64,000 nucleotides of DNA from Liolophura sinensis (lineage: Eukaryota; Mollusca; Polyplacophora; Chitonida; Chitonidae). The stretch covers positions 15,477,850 through 15,541,849 of the forward strand of contig NC_088304.1 in assembly GCF_032854445.1 (NCBI RefSeq). The letters run 5' to 3'. The translations under genes and the position numbers were made by a program. A model generated the notes under the pieces. It did no database searches. It worked only from the letters and a program-made list of their open reading frames with translations, and was not told the origin of the DNA. Position 1 is the stretch's first letter, and each line of letters opens with the position of its first letter. Below are positions 38,563 through 48,809 of this stretch, piece by piece.

Positions 38563-38605
38563 CGCCCATCCGCAGGTTGCTGGCAGATCTTTCCATATAC
38601 GGCCG
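38563..38605 (-). repeat. SINE family 1, small fragment
   Basis: cgcccatccgcaggttgctg through 'atacggccgcg' matches the mid-core of family 1 on the minus strand; both ends are missing. Confidence 0.8.
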
Positions 38606-38609
38606 CGAT

Positions 38610-40280
38610 TACAAGAGACAAAATGAAACTACTACTCGGGATCAACGTTAGACGATAGGGTTTAACAATCTGAATCCATGGCCTTTGTTGTTCGCATAAA
38701 ACCAGAGATCTCCAGAGACGGGGAAAGTTACATCCGTTTTACGTTTCCTTGGACGAATGTGACCGAGTTTAAACCAATTACACAGCGAGGGACACTAAAG
38801 CGCTGGTATTACCATATTGAATGTAACGACCGGAGAGGCTCGTAATAAGATTACATTTATACGGTGTCTGTTATGGCAACAGGGGATTCACTGGCAAACA
38901 CGTCATTAGCGTCATGTGAACAACTGCACCAATTCGTAAAGGGCAGTGTGCTAAAGGTTTTTTGTGGTTAGGTCAACTTTAACACGGTTAGACCGGCCTT
39001 TGACTGGTGTTAACAAACAAGCTGGAAGCTTCTACCTAGTTTTATGCAGGAGGTAACACAGGTTGACAAATACCTTCGTAACTGTATGCAATGCTGTTTG
39101 CCTTCCAAGATGTTCTTTCAAAGACAAGTGCTTGTACACTGTCGAGTGGAATCTAATTTATTTTTAAAAAAAATCAATAATACTGGTGTGCGGTAACTGA
39201 ATTCTGGTAGGCAATTTAGGGATTCACTAGCTCTCACTCTCCGTGGGCCACAGTAACAACAAGCAGTCGACGACTCTCGTGCGACGATTTCAACACTGCA
39301 CATTCTAACACTTTCTGAAGGTCACGTGTATTCTAATAATATGGTATGCGTACACATGAACATGTATGTACGTCACACGTGGAAACAGTCGTAAATAACT
39401 TGTCAAACATCAGTGGCTTACTCCAAGCACTCCCATTTCCTTTACTCATAAAAATGACGGCCTTGGTATAACTGATAAATTCTTCAGTATTGCGTTAAAT
39501 GCCACTCGAAACAGTAGTTTAAATAAAATGTGGCTGAAGTGAAGACAGCGAAATCAGCTGATTACGTTATATATTATAAGTGGTTTGGAAGTTACTAAGC
39601 GCGACAATTTATTTACATGCAGGGAACCTTAGTGCTGATCCCTGAAAATTGTTATTAATCTAGCCATGGCAATATGATGGTATTTGGATAAATCTGGTCT
39701 ACAGACACGTCTCTAATTGAATTCCGTCTGGAACTGAAGCGTATTTACCGCCCTTAATGCTTGTCTTTGTGCGACCTAATAATTAATAAAGGCTAAAGGG
39801 TCGCGATCTGACGTCAATGATTTACTTATATAAGGTTTTCTTTGAACAAATATGTCAATTAAAATGTTACCGGAGGTATGGCGTGCGTTTTAGTAAAGTG
39901 CTTTGATGACGAAAGTAAGTCTTTATTGTATTTAGAAGATCAAAGCAAGGACAACCTGAAGGACAGAACAGTTGTGATAATCCCGGTATGTTACTTGTAT
40001 TAGCCGATTCCTAAGGCTGGTTTGGATTGTTGACAAAACCACACATGAGCAGAAAATTCAAGTAACCTGTTTGTAGAGCACGTGCTCGTGCGGATCGTGA
40101 TAGGCATGCATATATTGTTTGTGGTAAGATAACTGTCATGCTCCATGGTACTCCGCGTGAGATGTGCCGACTATCTGACTACACTGTAAATAATATATGC
40201 CCGTACTCTCACAATTGGTCAACCGGCAAGATTACTAAATCCAGAATGGACTATCTTAGTTTACAACTCATCAACCTTTA
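38610..40280. other. gene-free stretch
   Basis: No protein gene or tandem repeat recognised. A weak SINE-type tail (about 39460-39530, 'ttcttcagtattgcgttaaa') is all I see. Confidence 0.4.
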
Positions 40281-40563
40281 AAGGAGACTAGATCTAAACA
40301 TATATGTTGACTATCGGATAAATCGGATTAAAACTAAAGGGTGTTATTATTTATGCATTTACATAAATAAAACCCTAACTGAGGTAAAGTGACAGGAGGC
40401 CATATTTCACCAGTTACGTGTGACGATTTGCCAGATGTCACACTATCGTCGCTGCTCTGTTTTTTCTCTTCATGCTATACGTCTTAATTATATTACATGT
40501 AAGTTTGTATGTCAACATTCGCACACAATTCCTCATCTGTAAAAAAGATTACATCTAAACATA

Positions 40564-40632
40564 ATGCTGGCCGCCGTTGTATAAGTGAAATATTCTTGAG
40601 TACGGTATAAAACATCAATCAAATAAATAAAT
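40564..40632 (+). repeat. SINE family 1, tail fragment inserted in the minisatellite
   Basis: atgctggccgccgttgtata to caaataaataaat, flanked by the 13-bp string acatctaaacata at 40551-40563 and 40633-40645. Because that string is also the minisatellite motif, the flank match is strong but not independent evidence of a target-site duplication. Confidence 0.88.
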
Positions 40633-40791
40633 ACATCTAAACATATATGTGGACATGATTATCCAGCTGGTCAGTTATAAAGAGGTCTACATCTAAACAC
40701 GTATGTTGGCAGTCGTATACACCACGTCATTCATAAAGGGGACTACATCTAAACATATATGTCAACATTATTATCCAGTTGGTGAGTTATA

Positions 40792-40880
40792 AAGAATGAA
40801 TGAATGAATGATTATGGCTTAACGCCACATCGGCAATATTTCAGCCATATCGTGGCGAGAACAAGGTGAAAACGCGAGAC
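40792..40880. repeat. other dispersed repeat fragment inside the minisatellite
   Basis: (gaat)n followed by 'cttaacgccacatcggcaat' and 'ccatatcgtggcgaga' interrupts the unit pattern. The motif resembles another invertebrate SINE-type tail, read on the opposite strand. I assign no family. Confidence 0.6.
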
Positions 40881-42064
40881 GGTTAGTTATAAAGAGGTCT
40901 ACATCTAAACATGTATGTTGGCAGTCGTATACACCACGTCATTCATAAAGGGGACTACATCTAAACATATATGTCAACATTATTATCCAGTTGGTGAGTT
41001 ATAAAGAGGTCTACATCTAAACATGTATGTTGGCAGTCGTATACACCAAGTCAGTCATACAGGGGACTACATCTAAACACGTATATTGGCAGTCGTATAC
41101 ACCACGTCATACATAAAGGGGACTACATCTAAACATATATGTCAACATTATTATCCAGTTGGTGAGTTATAAAGAGGTCTACATCTAAACGCGTATGTTG
41201 GCAGTCGTATACACCAAGTCAGTCATACAGGGGACTACATCTAAACACGTATATTGGCAGTCGTATACACCACGTCATTCATAAAGGGGACTACATCTAA
41301 ACATATATGTCAACATTATTATCCAGTTGGTGAGTTATAAAGAGGTCTACATCTAAACACGTATGTTGGCAGTCTTCTACACCAAGTCAGTCATACAGGG
41401 GACTACATCTAAACACGTATGTTTGCATTCGTATACGTCACGTCATTCATGAAGAGGTCTACATCTAAACATTTATACATGTCGATACTTATACAGAGTT
41501 GGACATCTTCGAAGGAGATTGCATCTAAACATGAATGTCGAGATTCGTATTCAACACCTTATCTACATGTATAAAGCTGACAAAACCTATACAAGTATCC
41601 CCACATTCATGCACGGGACAGTTTGACATCCTTAAAGGAGACTTCCTCTAAACACGTACGTTTGACAGTCGTATTTAAGTAGCCAGTCCTAAAAGGGACG
41701 ACACCTAAACGTGTATGTTGACTACTGCATTCAGATAGTCAGTTGTAAAAGAGACTACATCTAAACATGTTATGTTGATATTCGCAGTTAAGTAGTCAGT
41801 CATAAAAGAGACTACATCTAAACATGTATGTTGATAATAGTATTCAAGTAGTGAGCCGGAAAAGAGACTACATCTACACATGTATGTTGATAATAGTATT
41901 CAAGTAGTGAGCCGGAAAAGAGACTACATCTACACATGTATGTTGATAATAGTATTCAAGTAGTGAGCCGGAAAAGAGACTACATCTACACATGTATGTT
42001 GATAATTGTATTCAAGTAGTCAGTCAAAAAAGATACTACATCAAAACGTTTGTCTCGATACTCG

Positions 42065-42550
42065 TATACTACTCGCAGACAACAAAGAGGCCATATGGAC
42101 ATAGATAGGGGATGTCTCCGCCCGTGTTAATATGATGATAAACACGTGGGCAACGTATACAAATAGTACAATTACTTGCTCTATACAAGATGTGTACTAT
42201 GGTTCATCTGCTGTTGTTTTGACACACAGCATTTTGAAAGTTTCTGTATTTACGGGAATAAAATGCCGCTAGTTTGAAATAAAGCTGTTGTTTCCATAAA
42301 TAACCACAGTTTCGGCTGGACACCTATTCACATACAAAAATCAGGAAAACAGTTTTGAATGCCGTTTTACATAGGGGAAAGGCTACAAGAAAGCATTCTT
42401 AAACTGAATTGTTAATCGAGAGGGGTTTTTTGGGGTGTAAAGCTTTCGGTTTCAAGGCTTATCTCAGAGACACGAATCCAATTGTACTTATCTAAACATG
42501 TTGTTTATGTGAGTTTGAAAGCAATTCAGAATCCCCTTCGGCTGTAACAA
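42065..42550. other. upstream flank of the recombinase-like gene
   Basis: Non-repetitive AT-rich sequence between the minisatellite and the CRE. No open frame of note. Confidence 0.4.
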
Positions 42551-42553
42551 GTA

Positions 42554-42584
42554 TGACGTCATTTACATAACACCGTCTCATTGG
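42554..42584 (+). promoter_or_regulatory. CRE plus inverted CCAAT box upstream of the recombinase-like gene
   Basis: A perfect palindromic cAMP-response element, TGACGTCA (42554-42561), is followed by ATTGG (inverted CCAAT, 42580-42584). They lie about 100 and 75 bp before the proposed start codon at 42659. CREB/ATF and NF-Y sites in this arrangement are typical of TATA-less animal promoters. No TATA box is visible. The motifs are seen directly; function is inferred from position. Confidence 0.5.
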
Positions 42585-42658
42585 ATACTCCTGACTTCTT
42601 TATTTCCTTTAAAAGCATGATCCTAGCCCCCACTTCCCTGCCGGCAGTTTTATTCACC

Positions 42659-45395
42659 ATGGTAGATAACCAATGGACATGTCCCGCACAGTCGAGAATC
42701 GCTGCCTGGTCCAGCAAGAACGAAAACATCGAGGCACTGAGTGGAAGAAACCTAAGTGCACGTTCACCCACAAAAATTCCTACTGGGAATTCCTCGTCCC
42801 ATGACGACTTGAATCAAGTCTTGTGTATGATAGATAATCTGAGCAGTCGGTTCAGGTTTCCCACACCCCAGATTGAGATGGCCGACTTCGGTGTTTCCAG
42901 GTATGTATGTAATACTTTAATGTTTATTTTTTTTTAAAATTCATTTAATTGGTGTTTATTGTCGTACCCAACAGCTTTTTATGCACGGCGGTTACGTTTA
43001 TCGAGAGAGAAGACTGGAGCGCCTGGAGTAAACCACTGACCTGTGGTAGGTCCCTGGCCAATCACTTGTCTGTAAAGACTACTCGTGTTCTTGGTGTATT
43101 GGTGACGATAAGGGATCCTGGGTCGAGTCACACCTAAGACTTTAAATTTATTTATTTATTTATTTGATTGGTGTTTTACGCCGTACTCAAGAATATTTCA
43201 CTTATACGACGGCGGCCAGCATTATGGTGGGTGGAAACGGGGCACAGCCCGGGGGAAACCCACGGCCATCCGCAGGTTGCTGGCAGACCTTCCCACATAC
43301 GGCCGGAGAGGAAGCCAGCATGAGCTGGACTTGAACTCACAGCGACCGCATTGGTGAGAGACTTCTGGGTCATTACGCTGCGCTAGCGCGCTAACCGACT
43401 GAGCCATGGAGGTCCCCCTAAGACTTTAAAAGAGGACGTTGTAACTTACTAGCCCGGCGTTCAGCATGAAGGGGATAGTGCAACGACTGGTTGACCCGTA
43501 TCAGTATAATGGCTCAGGCAGGGCGGCTTACTTGCCTTCGGTGAGTCGTCTCAGTGAAGCAGCACTAGATAAAAGAGCGTGGAAATCCGTCCTGCAACAA
43601 GGACGCACATTACATGCACTCTAAGGATTCCTTCGTCCTCATAAGACTGAAAAATTGTTGAGTACGACTCTAAACCCCAAGCACTCACTCACTCACGATA
43701 AGGGCACAGCGATGCTCGTGACATCCGTTGAACAGCATTAGGACCTTTGTTCCACCAGTGCTTGCCTGTGCGTCAGTGCGTTGCCAAAGGTGGTTGGGTT
43801 ACCTCCTCGAACACCAATTTCTTCTGTGTATGCTAAGTAATAATTAATAGAAAACCAACCTTAATATGTTACATGGTCAGGTTTTTTTTACTGCAAGCAT
43901 TTTATGAAAAAATAAAACAGCGAGTTGAACACATAGTGAAGAACATAATATAGGTGATCTGTTTCTTGCAGTCTTACCACTTCAACTAGAGCAAAGTGCA
44001 AATGGGCAGCCGATTTGTTCGAAGCATGGCGACTAAGGCGTAACGTTATAGCAAATATGGACGATGAACTGAGCGTGATTGAATCGGAATTAGCAAATAT
44101 GACAAAGGAAGAAATCTGCAACGCATTTTCAAGATTTATTTCTGAAGTGAAGAAGCAAAATGGCGAAGAGTACTCGGCCGGTACTGTCTACAGCATTGTC
44201 AACACTCTACAAATTGTCCTTGAAATGCAGGGAAGGCCTTACCAACTTCTACAAGATCCGTCTTTTTTTCAGCTGAGAAAAACTCTCGATTGGGTGATGA
44301 GGATTCGCGGTAAACAATGCATCTGTGGCGCAAACGAAAACTCCGATGTACTCACAGAGGAGGAGGAAGATTTGCTGTGGAACAGCGGGGTTCTGGGAAC
44401 GAGTAATCCTAAACAGCTGCTGGACACCATTCTCTTTCTCAATGGATTTTATTTTACGATGAGAGCCGGGGAAGAACACCGAAGCTTACGATGGGAAAAC
44501 AGCCAAATTAAAGTAATGACGGACTCGGCTGGGATGCGCTACTTACGTTATGCGGAAGATACGAGCGACGCAAATCAAGGGGACTCAACCGCTCCTGGAA
44601 GTCACAGGAAAATTCTGTATGCCTACGAAAATAAAAGAAACCGGGAGCGCTGTATTGTCACCATTTTCCAGCTGTATAACAAGCACTGGTAAGATCGTGT
44701 GTTTAGATCTCTCAGTTCTAGAAGGAACATTGTTGTCTTTTTGTTACATAACTGTTGAAATTAAAAATCGCTACCGTGATAGTTTCTTATTTGCCCTGTA
44801 ATCTAATTAAGCAGTGACTTAAAATTTTTGCCTGATGATTAGGGCAGAAATGTGAAATCACACTATAGTAGGTTTATGACAAGTTTATGCCATTGTGAAT
44901 GTGATTGTTATCATGGAACGCTCCTCTCCAGTATGATTCTACTCGCTGAATAAACCATGGCTGTTCACTAGTATTTTGTATTTACTAAATTTCAGCCCAG
45001 AGACAAGGAAGGCGTTCTACCTCCGACCACTGGCGAAACCAAAAGGACCAGTGTGGTTTTCGACTCAGCCCGTAGAGATGAAAACTCTGTCGCAAACTGT
45101 AGGTCGTATATGCCGAGAGGCTGGGATTCATGGCCACCGTAGTAACGAATCCCTAAGACCTACCCCTGCCACCCAACTCTTCCCAACAGAAACTGAGGAA
45201 CAGAAGATTACTGAGATTTATGGTCATGACCACAAAGCGGTGCGAAAATACAAACGAAACGGAACGAAACAGCGTCCTGCTTCGGAGTTCAGTCGTGAAG
45301 ATGACCCCAACGAAGCTTCAGAGTTCAATCGTGATGACGACGTGGATGAATCTTCTGCTGCCAAATCCCCGTCAGTTAAGCTTACAGACGACTAA
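42659..45395 (+). CDS. Crypton-type tyrosine-recombinase-like (DUF3504-like) protein, three exons
   Basis: Exons 42659-42900, 43972-44688 and 44996-45395 join in frame (1359 nt, 452 residues) through GT-AG introns with donors 'gtatgt' and 'gtaaga' and acceptors 'ttcttgcag' and 'aaatttcag'. The start ATG lies in a strong context (caccatgg); an in-frame ATG at 42617 is the alternative. The N-terminal segment 'TRAKCKWAADLFEAW' (about residues 86-100) is the SAM-like core-binding start typical of Crypton-derived proteins. The catalytic domain follows with 'FTMRAGEEHRSLRW' (Arg 245). The second box reads 'NESLRPTPAT', where the usual His is Glu (371) and Arg (374) is kept. The last box is 'YGHDHKAVRKYKR', with His 397 and Tyr 405. 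The C-terminal tail is acidic with a 12-residue duplication (SEFSREDDPNEA, SEFNRDDDVDES). The family is known from human KIAA1958, QRICH1, ZMYM2-4 and KCTD1, which are domesticated Crypton recombinases. Introns, promoter motifs and the lost His favour a host DNA-binding or chromatin role over active transposition. Confidence 0.85.
42940..43104 (-). repeat. old SINE-like remnant in intron 1 (outermost layer of a nest)
   Basis: 'tcatttaattggtgtttatt' and 'gagtaaaccactgacctgtg' resemble the minus strand of an old SINE type also seen near 49150-49270 and 61385-61500. It is broken by the family 2 SINE at 43115; sequence from about 43705 could continue it. Confidence 0.5.
43115..43694 (+). repeat. 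SINE family 2 copy in intron 1, itself interrupted by SINE family 1
   Basis: The tRNA-like end 'atcctgggtcgagtcaca' and the rest of family 2 (43431 onward, 'cagggcggcttacttgcc', tail 'gtacgactctaaaccccaag' and cactcactc) flank a nested family 1 element. The outer target duplication is acgataaggg at 43105-43114 and 43695-43704. It is 5'-truncated: the first half of the tRNA-like head is missing. Confidence 0.93.
43147..43416 (-). repeat. SINE family 1, full-length copy nested in SINE family 2
   Basis: Complete minus-strand copy from the (attt)n tail complement to the head complement 'ctgagccatggaggtccc'. A perfect 14-bp duplication, cctaagactttaaa, lies at 43133-43146 and 43417-43430. The host family 2 sequence is contiguous once the insert and one duplicate are removed. 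Confidence 0.97.
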
Positions 45396-45697
45396 TGGAA
45401 GGTGGCGACGAATGTTCATATTGACACGAGATAGGTGAATTCTTCTTTCTTTCGTATCTTTCTTTTTCTCTCCTTTCTTAGTTTCTAGATTTCTTTATGT
45501 ATTTGTTTAATTTGGGATTTAACGTTACACTGAGCACTTGTTCGCCTTTGCCGTCGTGCTTAGGTTATGCTCCGTGCGGAGTCAGGAAAAAAACGACAGC
45601 CCTTCGGCACATACCTGACCAGCCTTCTGACGCTTGAATGGAGGGTTTGGTAGAGAGCCGCTCAGCTGAGGAAATGAATATTGCTGCCTGAAAGGTG

Positions 45698-45703
45698 AAT
45701 AAA
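45698..45703 (+). terminator. polyadenylation signal of the recombinase-like gene
   Basis: AATAAA about 300 bp after the stop codon, followed within 30 bp by a GT-rich stretch (aatgtgtgtgcatata), as expected for a cleavage and polyadenylation region. Confidence 0.6.
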
Positions 45704-45719
45704 GTCTATAATGTGTGTG

Positions 45720-46845
45720 CATATATTCCAGTGTTTGACCTTGTATTATCAGGTGTCGTTGTCTAAAAAAGAATCGAAATTATCAATGTAAATGTCGCAT
45801 CGATGTAAATTTACATCAACAAGAATAACATATAACACAATTTGTAAAGCATTAGAAAATTAAACAAATGTTTCGTAATGTATTACATTTGCAGGGTGTC
45901 GTTTGTTACTTGTCAAAGCTTGGTATTTAAGTTCGATCAGCTATCGTAGCCAGGTCTTCTTTCAATGGCATTTAGAAGCTGGGTTTAATAACATAACAAA
46001 TGCATGGATAACAAGTATGTTTTATGTTTGATAACAGTTTTAGTACTTATACGGAAACGTCACTCAATGAATAAATAGAAGCTGTGATCCATATATTCGT
46101 TATGTTATCGTAACGAGGTGTGATTAATTGATTTGTCATAAGTTTCCCCAACTAAAACATCTAAATTCAATTAGTTTAAATCATTCAAAATTTTCACAAA
46201 TATTTCTTGGTGCACAATCGTGTAAATATGTATATATCTCGTGAGATTAATGAAAAACTTCTTTACGCTTTTAACAAAGCGGTTCAAAGTCGTATACTCC
46301 TTTGACTTTTAATGTGGTACGTCACATTTTTTCCCCATTAAATATTATCCTACATGACTAGATAGGATACAAAGGATACGCACATGTAATATTGTCCTTG
46401 CTTGTGGTATTTTCTTTAACACTTGTGTATATATTGTGTATAAATTGCTGCAGTATTATTATCAATCTATGATTGTAACAATGCGTTGGTAGCTTCATCT
46501 GTGTAATGGTTTTAACCGTAGTTCTCTGTAGCCATTAAAATCCACGCCGTCTTATCATCACTCCAAGGTAGGATTTGCTTACCCTCGTTTTGTTTATCGG
46601 CTTTGGGTAAATTTATTTTAATATTTTTTTTTGGATACATTCCTGCATCCAAGGCCAGATATTGTTGATAACTTATCTGAAAATATTGTATTTTTTAAAA
46701 CCGCCCCATCAGACGCCATTCACTGGTCTTTCGATGGGTCGAGTTTTAACCGCTAAATCCAATGTTTAATTGATACGTACAATTAACACAGCAGCTAAGC
46801 ATACATTCCACTTGGAGTCACATCTGTATGTATATATTATATCTT
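45720..46845. other. gene-free stretch
   Basis: AT-rich intergenic DNA with no recognised coding or repeat content. Confidence 0.4.
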
Positions 46846-46848
46846 GAA

Positions 46849-47211
46849 AAATTTAGAAAACGTAGTTCAAGGCTGTAAAGTATGTCTACTGAGCGGAAAG
46901 TGCCGTAGAGTGGACTATTCCTTTGCTTAAATATGGTCGCTACATGTACTGTTAACTTTTCACACATGTAACTGTTTTCTCGCTTTTGTCATGTTCTCAT
47001 ATATATCTACATACATACATAGAAATTTATTTGTATTACTTTTCAGTCAGTGAATTGAATATGATGTAGACTATTAGTGGTCAATGAGCTGGATATGCCC
47101 ATAGTTTCCTAGCTACTGAAATCCGCTATATACTCGGATATATAGCCGACTCCAAGGCCCTTTCCGCTCAGTCGACATTATTTACAGCTTTGATGTACGT
47201 TTTCTAAATTT
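46849..47211. mobile_element. MITE-like element with 63-bp terminal inverted repeats
   Basis: 46849-46911 and 47149-47211 are reverse complements with no indels. They share aaatttagaaaacgta, gctgtaaa and actgagcggaaag at exactly symmetric positions. The whole is 363 bp with no coding capacity. Non-autonomous DNA transposons have this build. No clear target duplication was seen, and the superfamily is not determined. Confidence 0.8.
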
Positions 47212-47214
47212 CTC

Positions 47215-47750
47215 ACCACTCATATTATGGAGCCTACACGCCGTTGTTTATTGTTTTATAATGTCTGTTTAAACTGACCAATCTGGTGCTAAATTCAGTC
47301 TGTGTACCGTTATTTAATACAGTAATTTACCGATATATTTGATAAATTGTATAAAGCCCAGTTAACGTCACGCACAGGTTTGATAACACATGTACACGTA
47401 TATATATATATATACCTGTTTGTTACGTGATTGTAAAAATATAAATTTGTTCAAATAAATCGGTATTTGTCCTTAAATGATTTCTCTTCGATTATTTTCC
47501 ATTAATCAGACAGGAAACCAATAATTTTGAAGAACGTTTGCATGGTTCTGAATATATAACGATACAATTATTTCCTGATTTTTAATTCGGTCTGGCATAT
47601 TCAGTTTGAATAAATTAATGAAGACACGTTCTATTCAGAAAACTTTTGACACTAGTGGAAAACAATTATTAGGATTGCTGTGAGCTTACTTCAGCATAGT
47701 TATCTCTTCAACTCAAGTAATTTACACGCCCCCAAGTAACAAGGTTTAAG
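47215..47750. other. gene-free stretch
   Basis: AT-rich; a short (TA)n run near 47400-47413. Nothing else seen. Confidence 0.4.
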
Positions 47751-47754
47751 CAGA

Positions 47755-48170
47755 ATTAAATAAAAAAAACCCCACACCATCCAAAAGAAAGAACATCAAA
47801 TTGGACATGCCATACAAACCGACAAACAAAAACTTTTTAGTGCCAGACACCATTCTGGTGACGCAACCTCGCCTCAAAAGCAAATTGCATCGTATCAGTA
47901 TCAGAAATTATACTAATACATATTACATAATGTGTCTTGTGTGCGGTATGGTAAACAGGGCAAAGCTTTTTTACAATGCGTCTTTTGAACAACAAAAAAA
48001 CAAAAAGAAAAAGACGCAGGTGAGCTTGCTAATGGTGGCAGCATTGTGACAAGCAGCAGTCCAGAAATTCCTGAGATATCTGAGTGGCGTTCGATCCCTC
48101 CTTGTAGTACAGAACAAACGATTTTAATAACACGTCTTTTCAGCATCAACTGAGTGAACCCTACCCATTG
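47755..48170. repeat. dispersed repeat, copy A
   Basis: Shares with copy B (48425-48805) the blocks 'tttacaatgcgtcttttga', 'aatggtggcag', 'cctgagatatctgagtggcg', 'aataacacgtctt' and 'cagcatcaa'. No protein or SINE head is recognised; the element type is unknown. Confidence 0.8.
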
Positions 48171-48424
48171 GGAGGAATTATATCAAAAGTACCATTTAAC
48201 ATCATATCACTGAATTGCCTCGCATAGTATCTTCTAAACCATTGCTAATATGTAAGTTAATCAGGTGATCTGACCATTTCCACAGTTCTCACATTACATT
48301 TATTCATTTTTTTTGTTTGATTTGATCAAGAAGTTTTTTTTTAATGAAAACAAAGTTTAGTGTAACTTAACGATTGAAAGCGACGACAATACATTAACAG
48401 AAACATTCAACATTCAAAAAGTGA

Positions 48425-48805
48425 TTTTTGGTATACAGGGCAAAGATTTCTTTACAATGCGTCTTTTGATTTCAGGTTTAAGATTTTGTTTATGTACGTC
48501 CGTGTAAATAGCGATAATTACCAAGCCAATGGACGTTAAGGCTCAATAAAGCCTGTAACTCAAATTGCCAAAAACTAACGTTTTATAATTAGGTGAACAG
48601 CCCCCCCCCCCACCGTCCAAAAAAAACATCAAAAAACAAAAAGAAAAGACGCAGAAGCACTTGCCAATGGTGGCAGCGTTGTGACAAGCAGGAGTAGAAA
48701 TCCCTGAGATATCTGAGTGGCGTTCGATCCTTCTTTTTAGTACAGACCAAACGAGACGCAATTTAATAACACGTCTTTCAGCATCAATTGAGTGAACATT
48801 AAAAC
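48425..48805. repeat. dispersed repeat, copy B (rearranged)
   Basis: Contains the same blocks as copy A, but a unique segment of about 110 bp and a poly-C run (about 48600-48613) separate 'acaatgcgtcttttga' from 'cacttgccaatggtggcag'. The order suggests insertion or deletion after duplication. Confidence 0.78.
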
Positions 48806-48809
48806 TTTT

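Larger units (their letters stand above)
40282..42060. repeat. 55-60 bp minisatellite with higher-order units, about 25 copies
   Basis: Each unit carries a variant of 'gactacatctaaacatgtatgttg'. Between about 40640 and 41460 the units alternate between a 'ggcagtcgtatacaccacgtc' type and a 'caacattattatccagttgg' type. These make dimers of about 114 bp and trimers of about 171 bp that recur. From 41800 to 42000 three copies of a 55-bp unit (with 'gtattcaagtagtgagccgg') are almost identical. The array is interrupted by a SINE 1 fragment (40564-40632) and another repeat (about 40792-40880). It ends about 490 bp before the CRE of the recombinase-like gene. Confidence 0.95.

Noticed and set aside
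40640-42000. CRISPR-like array
   Set aside because: Units are whole tandem repeats with no unique spacers of constant length, in an animal genome; this is a minisatellite.
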